Positions 25,001 through 33,779 of a stretch of DNA of 35,672 bases are shown in pieces. The stretch comes from Myxococcales bacterium. GTDB taxonomy: Bacteria; Myxococcota_A; Polyangia; Palsa-1104. The stretch covers positions 1 to 35,672 of the forward strand of contig JAQBQH010000341.1 in NCBI GenBank assembly GCA_028287105.1, in the 5' to 3' direction. The notes below the pieces were generated by a model. The model worked only from the letters and a program-made list of their open reading frames with translations. It was not told the DNA's origin and searched no databases. A program made the position numbers and the translations under genes. Numbering within the stretch: position 1 is the first letter of the stretch; each line of letters opens with the position of its first letter.

Positions 25001-26787
25001 GGCTTCTCCTTCAGTCGCAGAGCGACCCAGGCGTCGACCGGCTCGGCCACGCCCTTCAACATCATGCCGAGCCGGGGCTCGTAGTCGACGTAGTCGCGCG
25101 TCGCCAGATAGGTCTTCTCACCGACGAGGATTCCGCCCTTGGGCGCGTTGGCCTCGAAGCGCTGTGCGCGATTGACGACGTCGCCGATGACGGTGTAGTC
25201 GCGCCGCACGTGGCGCGAGCCGATGTCGCCGCGCACGACTGGGCCCATGTTGACGCCGATGCGGATCTGCAGCGTGTGGCCGGCCTTGTGGTTCCATTCG
25301 CGCAGCGACGCCTGCATGGCCAGGGCGGCGCGGACCGCGCGCAGCGGCGCCGGATCGCCGTCGGGCAGCTCGTCGAAGAGCGCCATGATGGCGTCGCCGA
25401 TGAACTTGTCGATGTCGGCGGCCTCGCTCTTGAGCACCGGGCACATGACGTCGAAGAACGAGTTGAGCAGCTCCACCACTTCCATCGGCTGCATGGTGCC
25501 GCTCATGGCGGTGAAGCCGCAGATGTCGCTGAACAGGACGGCCATCTCGCGCGAGTCGGCGCGCACGCTCTCGCGGTCGAGCTGCCCCGAGCGGGCCGCT
25601 TCCTCCGCGGCGCGCACCGCACCGTCGGAGATGTAGAGGCGCGAGGCCTCTTTGTAGGCGATGAGGCGGCGCTCGGCCAGGACACGCTCGACGATGGCGA
25701 CGCACTTGTCGACGGAGAACGGCTTGACCAGATATGACGTGAGGCCGGCGGCGCGCATCTGCGCCTGGTCGCGGCGGGTGTCGCGCGCGGTCAGCATGAG
25801 GGTCGGGATCTCGCGCAGCCGCGGATCGCGCTTGAGCGTGTGCACCAGCTCGAAGCCGGTCATGCGCGGCATGTCGTAGTCGGTGACGATCATGTCGAAG
25901 CGGTCGTCGCGCGCGCGCTCCAGCGCCGCCTGGCCGTCGTCGGCGACGGTGACGGCGAAGCCCTGGCGCGAGAGCGCGTCGGCGATGAGGTGGCGGATGG
26001 CGGGCGAGTCGTCGACGACGAGGATCTTCTCGCGCTGTCCCGGGTCGAGGCCGAACGTCGACAGGAGCGAGCGGATGCGCGAGGTGAGGTCGTCGGGCGC
26101 GGCCGGTTTGACCAGGTAGTCGTCGGCGCCGGCGTCGAAGCCGCGCTCGAGGTCGGCCGCTTCGCCGAGCGCGGAGCAGATGATGACCGGCATCGGCGGT
26201 AGCTCGCCGCGCGCGCAGCGCTCCTTGATCGCCTTGCACACGGCGTAGCCGTCGAGCTTGGGCATCTCGACGTCGGTGATGACGAGGTCCGGCTTGCGCT
26301 CTTCGATGACGTCGAGCGCTTCGGCACCGTCGAAGGCGCTGATGACGTCGTAGCCCGCCTCCTCGAGGATGGGCAAGGTGTGGCGATGAATGAGCGCGGA
26401 GTCGTCGGCGACCAGGATGAGCTTGCGGCCGCGGGTGGCGGCGCCGACGGCGTCGAGGAGATCGCCGGCGGAGAAGGGCACGCGCAGAAAGGTGGCGCCG
26501 ACGCGGCGGGCGTCGCCGCGATCGTCCTCGTCGGGCGAGAGCAGGACGGCGGCGACCTCGACGGGAGCCGCCATCGGCCCGCCGCGGCGCAGGCGATGGA
26601 TGATGGCGTGCCCCTCGTCGGCGCCGACGCGCGCGGCCACCACCACCGCCTCGGGCGGGTCGGCGTGGCAGGCGGCGAGGAAATCGTCGAGCGCGGCGAA
26701 GGCGCTGACGGTGTGACCGGCGCCGGCCAGCGGGCGGCGCACGAACTCGGGCAGGACGGCGCCCTCGGCCAGCACGAAGACGTTCAC
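24997..26787 (-). CDS. Triple-receiver class III adenylate/guanylate cyclase
   Basis: Encodes 596 residues from GTG at 26787, overlapping the cheA stop by 4 bp. Residues 1-120 look like a degenerate receiver without the phospho-Asp (AVVVAARVGAD where Asp is expected). A second receiver (122-243) has Asp172 and Lys227, and a third (253-370) has Asp303 and Lys355. A helical linker (372-412) leads to a class III cyclase (413-595) with metal-binding Asp421 and Asp465, Lys461 in DKFIGD (adenine-type), Thr532 in YTVIGD, and Asn539 and Arg543. All catalytic residues seem present, so it probably makes cAMP under control of CheA phosphorylation. The ATP preference is inferred from these residues. Confidence 0.9.
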   Translation of the reverse strand: MNVFVLAEGAVLPEFVRRPLAGAGHTVSAFAALDDFLAACHADPPEAVVVAARVGADEGHAIIHRLRRGGPMAAPVEVAAVLLSPDEDDRGDARRVGATFLRVPFSAGDLLDAVGAATRGRKLILVADDSALIHRHTLPILEEAGYDVISAFDGAEALDVIEERKPDLVITDVEMPKLDGYAVCKAIKERCARGELPPMPVIICSALGEAADLERGFDAGADDYLVKPAAPDDLTSRIRSLLSTFGLDPGQREKILVVDDSPAIRHLIADALSRQGFAVTVADDGQAALERARDDRFDMIVTDYDMPRMTGFELVHTLKRDPRLREIPTLMLTARDTRRDQAQMRAAGLTSYLVKPFSVDKCVAIVERVLAERRLIAYKEASRLYISDGAVRAAEEAARSGQLDRESVRADSREMAVLFSDICGFTAMSGTMQPMEVVELLNSFFDVMCPVLKSEAADIDKFIGDAIMALFDELPDGDPAPLRAVRAALAMQASLREWNHKAGHTLQIRIGVNMGPVVRGDIGSRHVRRDYTVIGDVVNRAQRFEANAPKGGILVGEKTYLATRDYVDYEPRLGMMLKGVAEPVDAWVALRLKEKP

Positions 26788-29405
26788 GACGGCCTCGTGC
26801 GCGCGGCGCCGAGGTGGCGCTCGACGGCGCGGATGAGCTCGCCCGCGTCGAGCGGCTTGGTCAGATAGTCGTCGACGCCGGCGTCGAAGCCGCGCACGCG
26901 GTCGAGGTGCTCGCCCTTGGAGGTCACCATGATCATCGGCACCTCGCGGTGGCGCGGCTGGGCCCTGAGCGCGCGCGTCAGCTCGTAGCCGTCGAGGTTC
27001 GGCATCATCACGTCGGTCGACACGAGATCGAAGCCCGCGGTGTCGCGACTGGCGATCTCGAGCGCCTCCGCCCCGTCCCGCGCCGTCACCACCTCGTACC
27101 CATGCGCCTCCAATACGCGCCTGAGCTGCTCCCGCACCACGTCCGAATCCTCCGCCAACAAGATGCGCGCCCGCCGCGTCTGCGCGGTGCTGATGGCTGA
27201 GAGCTGAGAGCTGACAGCCTTTTTCCCACGCCCCGCCGCGCCCCGCTGCACCACTTGCACGACGTCGAGGATCACCGCGACACGGTCGCCGATGAGCGTG
27301 GCGCCCGCCGCGCAGGGGACCTGCTCGAGCAGCGCGCCCAGCGACTTCAGCACGATCTCGCGCTTGCCGACGAGGCGCTCGACCGCGAGCGCATAGGTCT
27401 GACCGCCGGCGTCGACGAGGACGACCGGCCAGTCGCCGCCGCCGCCGCCAAAGTCGACCCGCGGCCCGCCCGCGCCGAGCTCCAGCGCTTCGGCCGCCCA
27501 CACCAGCGGCACCTGCTCGTCGCCGACGAAGATGATCTCGCGGTCGTGGACGCGGTGCACGTCTGCCGGCGTGACCGCCAGCGTGCGCTGAACGACGTCG
27601 AGCGGCAGGGCGTAGTCTTCGCCGCCGATGCGCACCAGCAGCACCTGCACGATGGCGAGCGTGAGCGGCAGCTTGAGCGTGAAGGTCGTGCCGCTGCCCG
27701 GCCTCGACGACAGCTCGATCGTGCCCGAGAGCCGCTGCAGCGTGTCGCGCACCACGTCCATGCCGACGCCGCGGCCGCTGACGTCGGTGACCCGCGCCGC
27801 CGTCGAGAAGCCGGGGCGGAAGATGAGCTCGAGGAGCAGCGCGTCGTCCATCGCCGCCAGCTCCTCGTCGCTGCAGAGCTGCTTCTCCCGCGCCTTGGCG
27901 CGCAGGCGTGCCGGATCGATCCCCGCGCCGTCGTCGCTCACCTCGACGACGATCTGGTTGCCGCGGTGGCGCGCCGAGAGCGTGATGGTGCCCTCGTCCG
28001 GTTTGCCGGCGGCGCGACGCGTGGCCGGCGATTCGATGCCGTGGTCGACGCAGTTGCGCACCAGGTGCATGAGCGGATCGTCGAGCTGCTCGAGGAGCAC
28101 CTTGTCGAGCTCCGTCTCGGCGCCGATCAGCTCCAGCGTGACGCGCTTGCCGAGCGTGTTGGCCAGCTCGCGCACGGTGCGGTGATACTTGGTGAAGACC
28201 CGCGCCACCGGCAGCATGCGCAGCTTCATGACCTGCTGGCGCAGATCGGCGGAGACATGATCGAGCGCGCCGGCGCCGCCGCCGAGGTCGGCCGCCAGCT
28301 CGACGAGGATGCGCTGAAAGCGATCGACGTCGTCGAGGTCGAGGCGGCCGCGCTGCAGGCGCGCGCGCCGGACCAGGGCGTCGAGCTCCCGCCCGAGGAC
28401 GGCGACCGAGGCGATGGTGCCGTGCAGCCGCGCCCGCGCGAGCACCAGCTCACCGACGAGGTTGAGCAGGGTGTCGAGCTTGTCGAAGTCGACGCGCACG
28501 GTCTGGCGCGCTTCGCTGGGGGCCGTCGGCGTCGCTGCCGTCGCGGATGCGGGCGAACCGGTCGCGGCGGGCAGCCCGGGCACGCGCAGGCGCGCCACCA
28601 CGTGGTCGATCGGCACGTCGATGCGCGCACCGGCGGCGGGATCGACCTGCGCCGCCGCTTGCAAGATGGCGCGCAACCCGTCGAGCGCGCCGAGGAGCGC
28701 GTCGATGACGCCGCGATCGGCCGCGCGCGCGCCGTCGCGCAGCTGCCCGACCAGATCCTCGGCAGCGTGCGCCAGGAGCTGCATGCGCTTGAGGCCCACG
28801 AAGGCGGAGGAGCCTTTGACGGTGTGCAGATCGCGGAAGATCTCGCGCACCAGCTCTGCCGTCGGCGCCGACTCGAGACGCAGGAGCTTCTGCGACAGCG
28901 CTTCGATGCGCTCGGCCGCCTCCTCGAGGAAGGGCTCGATCATGTCGGCGTCGACCTGCGGAACCCACACGGTGTCGTCGCTCGACGGTGGTGGGGCAGG
29001 GCTGCTCGACGCCGCCGGCGCCGCCGGCGACACGACCCGACGGAGGCCGAGCGCCTCGGCGGCGGCGTCGAGCGCGCTGGTGTCATCGAGGCGCGCGCCC
29101 GAGGAATCGGGGCGCGCCAGGAGCTCGACCGCCTCGGCGATCGCGCGGGCGCAGGCGAGGAGCGGGGCGCGCAGATCGAGCCAGGTCTGGGCCGATTGCT
29201 CGGCGACCGCGATCTCGGCGGCGGTCGCGGCGCGCGCGATCGCCTCGACGCCGAGCAGCGCCGCCGACGTGCGCAGCGCGAACATGGCGCCGACGAGGCG
29301 ATGCTGCTCCGCCGTCGAGAGCGCCGCCAGCGCCGCCGCCGCCGAGAGCGACGCCGCGTGGGCGCGCGTCTCGTCGAGGAACTGGTACCAGACCGGATCG
29401 CTCAC
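26784..29405 (-). CDS. cheA: Hybrid CheA histidine kinase with C-terminal receiver
   Basis: Encodes 873 residues from GTG at 29405; an ATG at 29435 is an alternative that would overlap cheR. Residues 1-100 are an Hpt-like fold whose usual His position is Phe42 (MFALRTSA). A second Hpt (155-255) has the phospho-acceptor His194 (DLHTVKGSSAF). Then come the dimerisation region (about 305-400), HATPase with HLVRNCVDHGIE, DDGAGID and DVSGRGVGMDVV, and a CheW-like domain (about 585-720). A linker (728-740) is encoded by the heptamer repeat. The final receiver (747-868) has Asp798 and Lys850. It should phosphorylate CheB and the receivers of the adjacent cyclase. FrzE has a similar CheA-receiver layout. 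Confidence 0.95.
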   Translation of the reverse strand: MSDPVWYQFLDETRAHAASLSAAAALAALSTAEQHRLVGAMFALRTSAALLGVEAIARAATAAEIAVAEQSAQTWLDLRAPLLACARAIAEAVELLARPDSSGARLDDTSALDAAAEALGLRRVVSPAAPAASSSPAPPPSSDDTVWVPQVDADMIEPFLEEAAERIEALSQKLLRLESAPTAELVREIFRDLHTVKGSSAFVGLKRMQLLAHAAEDLVGQLRDGARAADRGVIDALLGALDGLRAILQAAAQVDPAAGARIDVPIDHVVARLRVPGLPAATGSPASATAATPTAPSEARQTVRVDFDKLDTLLNLVGELVLARARLHGTIASVAVLGRELDALVRRARLQRGRLDLDDVDRFQRILVELAADLGGGAGALDHVSADLRQQVMKLRMLPVARVFTKYHRTVRELANTLGKRVTLELIGAETELDKVLLEQLDDPLMHLVRNCVDHGIESPATRRAAGKPDEGTITLSARHRGNQIVVEVSDDGAGIDPARLRAKAREKQLCSDEELAAMDDALLLELIFRPGFSTAARVTDVSGRGVGMDVVRDTLQRLSGTIELSSRPGSGTTFTLKLPLTLAIVQVLLVRIGGEDYALPLDVVQRTLAVTPADVHRVHDREIIFVGDEQVPLVWAAEALELGAGGPRVDFGGGGGDWPVVLVDAGGQTYALAVERLVGKREIVLKSLGALLEQVPCAAGATLIGDRVAVILDVVQVVQRGAAGRGKKAVSSQLSAISTAQTRRARILLAEDSDVVREQLRRVLEAHGYEVVTARDGAEALEIASRDTAGFDLVSTDVMMPNLDGYELTRALRAQPRHREVPMIMVTSKGEHLDRVRGFDAGVDDYLTKPLDAGELIRAVERHLGAARTRPS
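27188..27224 (-). repeat. Heptamer-based 37-bp repeat, copy B
   Basis: On the minus strand AAAAAGGCT is followed by units GTCAGCT, CTCAGCT, CTCAGCC and ATCAGCA. It matches copy A (3765-3801) at 31 of 37 positions and is read in the same frame, here giving KKAVSSQLSAIS in the linker between the CheW-like and receiver domains of CheA. Confidence 0.75.
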
Positions 29406-29415
29406 GCGCGCACGC

Positions 29416-30531
29416 TCACTTGACGCGGATCCCATGGCGGGCGAGCCAGCGACGGACGGGTGCCCGCGTGGCGCGCACCTCGAGGCCGGGCGCCGCTTCG
29501 ACCGCGCGCCGCAACACCCGCGCCGCGTCATCGCCGAGGAAGGAGACGCCGTCGAGGTCGACGAGCGCGCGCGATTCGCCGACGACGCTGCGCAGCTCGG
29601 CCGCCAGCCGCTTGCCGTCGAGGTAGTCGCCACGCAGCAGCACCCGCCGAATCGCCGCGCTCGCCGCGCCGCCCGCGTACGCCGCGCTCCCCGCCGCCAT
29701 CGTGCGGTGCAGCGACGATGGATGTGCCGCCGCCGTCGCTGCCGCCATGCGCTTCGTCGCCGGCCCCGGCGTCGCCATTGCCGCCGGCGCGCGCTTGCGA
29801 AACAGCGCGTGCCCCTCGGCCGTCAGCTCGCCGCAGTCGCGCAGCGTCTCCGAGTAGCCGACGAGCAGCCAGCCGCCCGGCTTGAGCACGCGCACGAGGC
29901 CGGCCACCGCCTCCGCGCGCGCCGCTTCGTCGAAGTAGATGAGCACGTTGCGGCACAGCACCAGATCGAACTCGCGCCCCTGCACCGACGCCAAAAGGTT
30001 GTGCGCGTCGAAGCGGACGTGCGGCCGCAGCCGATCGTTGAGCACGCGTTCTTCACCGATGGGTCGGAAGTAGCGCGGCACCAGCGGCGCCGGCACTTCG
30101 GCCTCGACGCGCGCCGCCGGATAGCGCCCCTCGCGCGCCCGCGCCAGCGCCACCGTCGACAAGTCGGTCGCCCAAAGCGAAAACGGCAGCCCGCGCTCGG
30201 CCAGGAGGATGGCCAGGGTCCATGCTTCTTCGCCGCTCGAGCAGCCGGCGCTCCACGCCGCCACCGGTCCGCGCAGCGACGGCAGCACGCGCTCGCCGAG
30301 CGCCTGTAGCTGCGCGCGATGGCGGAAGAAGCGGGTCTCGCCGACGCGCAAGAGCTCGACCAGGCGCGCCAGCTCGCCCGCGTCACCCGCCGCGCGCCCG
30401 GCATACTCGTCCTCGGCGAGGCCGAGCGCCGCCGCACGCTCGCGCTCGCGCGCCTCGAGCGCCCAGGCCGGCGGATCGAGACCGGCCGCCTCGCGCACGA
30501 GGAGTGCCAGCTCGGCGCGGGTCCGCTGCAA
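29416..30531 (-). CDS. cheR: CheR methyltransferase fused to a STAS-like domain
   Basis: Encodes 371 residues from TTG at 30531, 3 bp after the mcp stop, with GAGG about 8 nt upstream. The methyltransferase has the N-terminal helical part, RVGETRFFRHRAQL, SAM-binding SAGCSSGEEAWTLA (94-107), FDLVLCRNVLIYFD (188-201) and LLVGYSETL. It transfers methyl to receptor glutamates. After an Ala-rich linker (247-290), residues about 294-371 look like a STAS domain with VDLDGVSFLGDDAARVL. The regulatory Ser/Thr of anti-sigma antagonists is replaced there by acidic residues. CheR-STAS is not a usual fusion. There is a 10-bp gap before the GTG of cheA. Confidence 0.88.
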   Translation of the reverse strand: MQRTRAELALLVREAAGLDPPAWALEARERERAAALGLAEDEYAGRAAGDAGELARLVELLRVGETRFFRHRAQLQALGERVLPSLRGPVAAWSAGCSSGEEAWTLAILLAERGLPFSLWATDLSTVALARAREGRYPAARVEAEVPAPLVPRYFRPIGEERVLNDRLRPHVRFDAHNLLASVQGREFDLVLCRNVLIYFDEAARAEAVAGLVRVLKPGGWLLVGYSETLRDCGELTAEGHALFRKRAPAAMATPGPATKRMAAATAAAHPSSLHRTMAAGSAAYAGGAASAAIRRVLLRGDYLDGKRLAAELRSVVGESRALVDLDGVSFLGDDAARVLRRAVEAAPGLEVRATRAPVRRWLARHGIRVK

Positions 30532-30534
30532 TCG

Positions 30535-32532
30535 CTAGCCTCGCGCCGACTTGCGCCGCTCGCTCGACCGCTCCGGTAACGCCGCCGCCGCGCCGGTCGA
30601 CAGGATCCGCGCGCCATTTTCGCCGCCGTGGCCGTCGCCGTCGATGCGGAAGCCGCGCACCAGCTCCTCGAGCTTGAGCGCCAGCGCGTGCAGCTGATCG
30701 CCTTGCACGACCGCCTCCTCCGACGAGCCGAGCACCTCTTGCGCGATCTTCTGCACGGCGTCCATGTTGCGGGCGATCTCGTCCGACACCAGCGCCTGCT
30801 CCTGCACCGAGCGGGCGGTGTCGTCGATGACGGCGGCGATCTGCTTGAGCGACGCCAGCGTGCGCGTCACGCCGGTGACGCCCAGCTCGACCTCGCGCAT
30901 GTTCGACTGCATCGACTGCACCGCCTGCTGGGTCTGATCGCTGATGGTGCCGATGAGCCCTTCGATGTCCTTGGCCGACTGCCCGACGCGCTTGGCCAGC
31001 GACGAGACCTCGTCGGCGACGACGGCGAAGCCGCGCCCCTGCTCGCCGGCGTGCGCCGCCTCGATCGACGCGTTGAGCGCCAGGAGCGACGTCTGCTCCG
31101 AGATCTGCCGGATGACGTCGACGATGTTGCCGATGCGCTTGGACGACTCGCCGAGCTGATTGATGCGATCGGCCGTCTCCTCGAACGAAGCGTGCAGCTT
31201 GCCCATCGACGCGATGCCGCTCTCGGCGTTGTCGCCCGCCTCCTTGGCCACCTTGGTGGCCTGGATGGCGTTGTCGGCGACGGTCTGGATCGACGACGAC
31301 AGCTCGGTCACCGCCGCCGTCGACGACTCGATGCGCGCCGCCTGATCCTTGGCGCCGCCGAGCATCTGCTTCGACGCCGCCGAGATCTCGGCCGACGACG
31401 CGCCCACCTGGAACGACGCGCCCTGCACCTCGCCGGCCAGGTTCTGCAGCTTGGCGAAGAGGTTGTTCAAGTTCTCGGCCAGCTCGTGCATCTCGGCGCC
31501 GGCGTGCGGCGCGACGCGCAGCCGCTTGGTCAGATCGCCGGTGCCGTGCGACAGCTCTCCCGTCGCTGCGATGAACTGCCGGATGGGCAAGGTCACGATC
31601 ATCGAGATGGCAAAGGCGATGATCGCCGCCAGCCCGAGCGCCACCGCCGCCACGGCCAGGTTGTCGCGAATCATGTTGTTGATGCGCTGCGTGCGCTCGA
31701 TGCGGTTGCGGAGGATGTAGATGCTGCCGATGAACCCCTGGGCCGAGCCGTCGTAGCCGTTGAGCTGCCCCTGGAAGAAGTCGTGCTGCGTGTCCTTGAC
31801 GCTGACCACGCTGGCCTTCTCTTCACCGTCGGTGACGGTGTCACGTGCCTCGGGCCGGGTGACGCGCGCCAGCTCGTCCCACTCCTTGGCCTCGGCCGAC
31901 GACGCGGTGGTGCGCATGTTGTGCACCAGCACGAGATCGATCTGATGTGTGCTGTCGTCGCCGGACGCGCGCTTGAAGTCGCTGAACACCTTCTCCAGGC
32001 CCTTGCCGATGAGCAGCGCGCCGACGACCTCGCCATCGCGTCGCACCGGCTCGCCCGCGATCAGATAGGCGTGGCCGTTGTGCTCGAGCAGGCCATCGGC
32101 GATGGTCATGCCCTGACGCAGATCGCCGAGCGCGCGCATGGCTCGCGCCGCGCCGGCGTCGACGGCGCCGAGGGTGGTCGCGTCACCGTGCCGGTCGACG
32201 AGGATGACGAAGTCGGGCGCGATGGTGTTGCGCAGCGAGTCTTGTACCTGCGCGACCACGGGGCGGGCCGCCTCGTCGTTGCCGGCAGCGAACGCCGCGC
32301 GCAGCTGCGGCGATCCGGCCCACACATCGACGGCCGCCGACATCCCCTGCGCGATGGCGCGCTCGAACGCCTGGTAGCGCGTGAAGTAGCCCTGCAGCTC
32401 CGAGGCGGTGTGTCCCGCCGACCGCCGCACCAGCTTCGTCGTGTACCAGTAGTTGAAGGCGAGGATCATGAGCGCGAGCGCGAAGCACCAATGGAAGATC
32501 TTCCATTTGATGCTGATCTTCGGCCATTCCAT
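30535..32532 (-). CDS. mcp: Methyl-accepting chemotaxis protein
   Basis: Encodes 665 residues. Membrane segments at about 12-30 and 291-315 enclose a 260-residue periplasmic sensor that resembles a Cache-type fold (DFVILVDRHGDATTLG, GHAYLIAGEPVRRDGEVVGALLIGKGL). HAMP follows (316-365), then a cytoplasmic signalling helix pair with the conserved tip at about 480-515 (ISEQTSLLALNASIEAAHAG, GRGFAVVADEVSSLAKRV). No C-terminal NWETF-like pentapeptide is seen. The ligand is unknown. The ATG shares one base with the cheW stop (TGATG), and the gene is followed directly by cheR. Confidence 0.93.
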   Translation of the reverse strand: MEWPKISIKWKIFHWCFALALMILAFNYWYTTKLVRRSAGHTASELQGYFTRYQAFERAIAQGMSAAVDVWAGSPQLRAAFAAGNDEAARPVVAQVQDSLRNTIAPDFVILVDRHGDATTLGAVDAGAARAMRALGDLRQGMTIADGLLEHNGHAYLIAGEPVRRDGEVVGALLIGKGLEKVFSDFKRASGDDSTHQIDLVLVHNMRTTASSAEAKEWDELARVTRPEARDTVTDGEEKASVVSVKDTQHDFFQGQLNGYDGSAQGFIGSIYILRNRIERTQRINNMIRDNLAVAAVALGLAAIIAFAISMIVTLPIRQFIAATGELSHGTGDLTKRLRVAPHAGAEMHELAENLNNLFAKLQNLAGEVQGASFQVGASSAEISAASKQMLGGAKDQAARIESSTAAVTELSSSIQTVADNAIQATKVAKEAGDNAESGIASMGKLHASFEETADRINQLGESSKRIGNIVDVIRQISEQTSLLALNASIEAAHAGEQGRGFAVVADEVSSLAKRVGQSAKDIEGLIGTISDQTQQAVQSMQSNMREVELGVTGVTRTLASLKQIAAVIDDTARSVQEQALVSDEIARNMDAVQKIAQEVLGSSEEAVVQGDQLHALALKLEELVRGFRIDGDGHGGENGARILSTGAAAALPERSSERRKSARG

Positions 32533-33023
32533 CAGCGCATCTCCCGTCGGTAGGGGGCAAGCTGCGGCGAGCCGAGGAGCCGCTCGGGCGCGAGCAAAAG
32601 TAGGGGGCGCGGCGGGTCGCCACAGGCGATGACGCCGTCGAGATAGCTGGCCGGCTCGGCGGCCAGCGTCGGCGGCGGCGGCTTGAGATCGCCGTCGGCG
32701 ACGTCGCGCACGCCGCTCAGGCCGTCGACGAGCAGCCCGGCCCCGGGCCGATTGGCGGCGTTGCGCGGGTCGCGCGCACCGACGAGCAGGTTGGCGCGCA
32801 GGATGACGATGTTTCGCGATTTACGTCTGTCGTCGCGCCCGAGCCCCAGCATGGCGCCGACGTCGAGCACCGCGACCACCTCGCCGCGCAGGTTGATGAG
32901 ACCGGCGACGAACGGAGGCACCAGCCCGAGCCGCGTCAGCGGCCGCTCGGGGATCGTCTCCTTGACCGCGGCGATGGGCACACCGAAGTCCTGGCCTGCG
33001 ACGTGGAAGCAAAGCAGCTTCAC
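32532..33023 (-). CDS. cheW: CheW coupling protein
   Basis: Encodes 163 residues from GTG. A CheW fold is evident: LCFHVAGQDFGVPIAAVKE, PPFVAGLINLRGEVVAVLDV and a C-terminal VDGLSGVRDV region. It links the receptor to CheA at the cytoplasmic face. It begins 12 bp after the DUF4388-DnaJ gene and overlaps mcp by one base. The insertion with RRKSRNIVIL and the Pro-rich stretch near residue 115 make it slightly atypical. Confidence 0.92.
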   Translation of the reverse strand: MKLLCFHVAGQDFGVPIAAVKETIPERPLTRLGLVPPFVAGLINLRGEVVAVLDVGAMLGLGRDDRRKSRNIVILRANLLVGARDPRNAANRPGAGLLVDGLSGVRDVADGDLKPPPPTLAAEPASYLDGVIACGDPPRPLLLLAPERLLGSPQLAPYRREMR

Positions 33024-33035
33024 GGCGTTGAAAGC

Positions 33036-33758
33036 TTACACCAATCTCTTGTAGGCGGCGCTGACGGCGGCGAAGCGGCGCTCGAGCTCACGCTGCTCGT
33101 CGGGCGAGGCGTGCGGATGAACGTCGGGGTGGAGCGTGCGCGCCAGACGGCGATAGGCGCGCTTGATCTCCTCGGCGTTGGCGCCGTCGGCCAGCTCGAG
33201 CACCTTGTAGGCCGAGGCCAGCGAGAGCTCGTTCTCGACGGTGAGCGCGCCCACCGCCTCGAGGAACGCGCACAGCCGCGCCGCGCGTCCCGGCTGCGCC
33301 AGCTGCGTCCGCTCGAGCTCCTCGAGCGTGCGCGGCGTGGCCAGCATCGCGACCAGCGCGCGCTCGTCGAGGCCGATGCAGCTCGGGTGCGGCGCGCCGA
33401 CGATCTGCAGGCGCGCCGTTCCGGCCCGCGCGCGAAAGGCGTCGCCGTCGGGCTGCACGACGTTGCGGATCACCGCCGCGGGATGAAACGGCGCGACGGG
33501 GCCGCGCTTTTGCAGCGCCAGCTTCTCGTCGAAGCGCCAGTCGACGTCGTCGCGCTTGAGGATGACGCGGAGCTGCTCCTCGCCGCGTGCCGGCGCCGGG
33601 CCCAACGTCCATTTGAGCGGAAACCAATCGAGGGCGTGGACCCAACCGCGAAACAGCTCGATGCGGATCGGGGACGCGCGCAGACCACGCACCTCGGCCA
33701 GGGCCACGCCGGAACGGGCGCGGTGGCTGAGCTCCCAGAGCAGGATGGCGGGCTGCAC
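33036..33758 (-). CDS. DUF4388-like protein with C-terminal DnaJ domain
   Basis: Encodes 240 residues from GTG at 33758. Residues about 1-110 follow the DUF4388 (PATAN-like) pattern, starting AILLWELSHRARSGVALAEV and containing FRGWVHALDW. The C-terminal J domain (about 183-240) has YKVLELADGANAEEIKRAYR and HPD at 210-212, needed to stimulate Hsp70 ATPase. It sits 21 bp after rpoZ and 12 bp before cheW. A link to chemosensory assembly is inferred from position. TATCCT lies 6 nt before the GTG. Confidence 0.8.
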   Translation of the reverse strand: MQPAILLWELSHRARSGVALAEVRGLRASPIRIELFRGWVHALDWFPLKWTLGPAPARGEEQLRVILKRDDVDWRFDEKLALQKRGPVAPFHPAAVIRNVVQPDGDAFRARAGTARLQIVGAPHPSCIGLDERALVAMLATPRTLEELERTQLAQPGRAARLCAFLEAVGALTVENELSLASAYKVLELADGANAEEIKRAYRRLARTLHPDVHPHASPDEQRELERRFAAVSAAYKRLV

Positions 33759-33764
33759 GCCCCT

Positions 33765-33770
33765 AGGATA
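33765..33770 (-). promoter_or_regulatory. TAnnnT box 6 nt before the DUF4388-DnaJ gene
   Basis: TATCCT on the minus strand lies 6 nt before the GTG at 33758; the intervening AGGGGC is too close to act as a normal Shine-Dalgarno. It may be an internal promoter of the chemosensory block. Confidence 0.35.
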
Positions 33771-33779
33771 ACTGAGGTG

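Noticed and set aside
27255-29423. A 722-codon open frame on the plus strand
   Set aside because: It is antisense to cheA, whose domains and motifs are clear. The translation is Arg/Asp/Ala-rich without domains, as expected of a GC-rich shadow frame.
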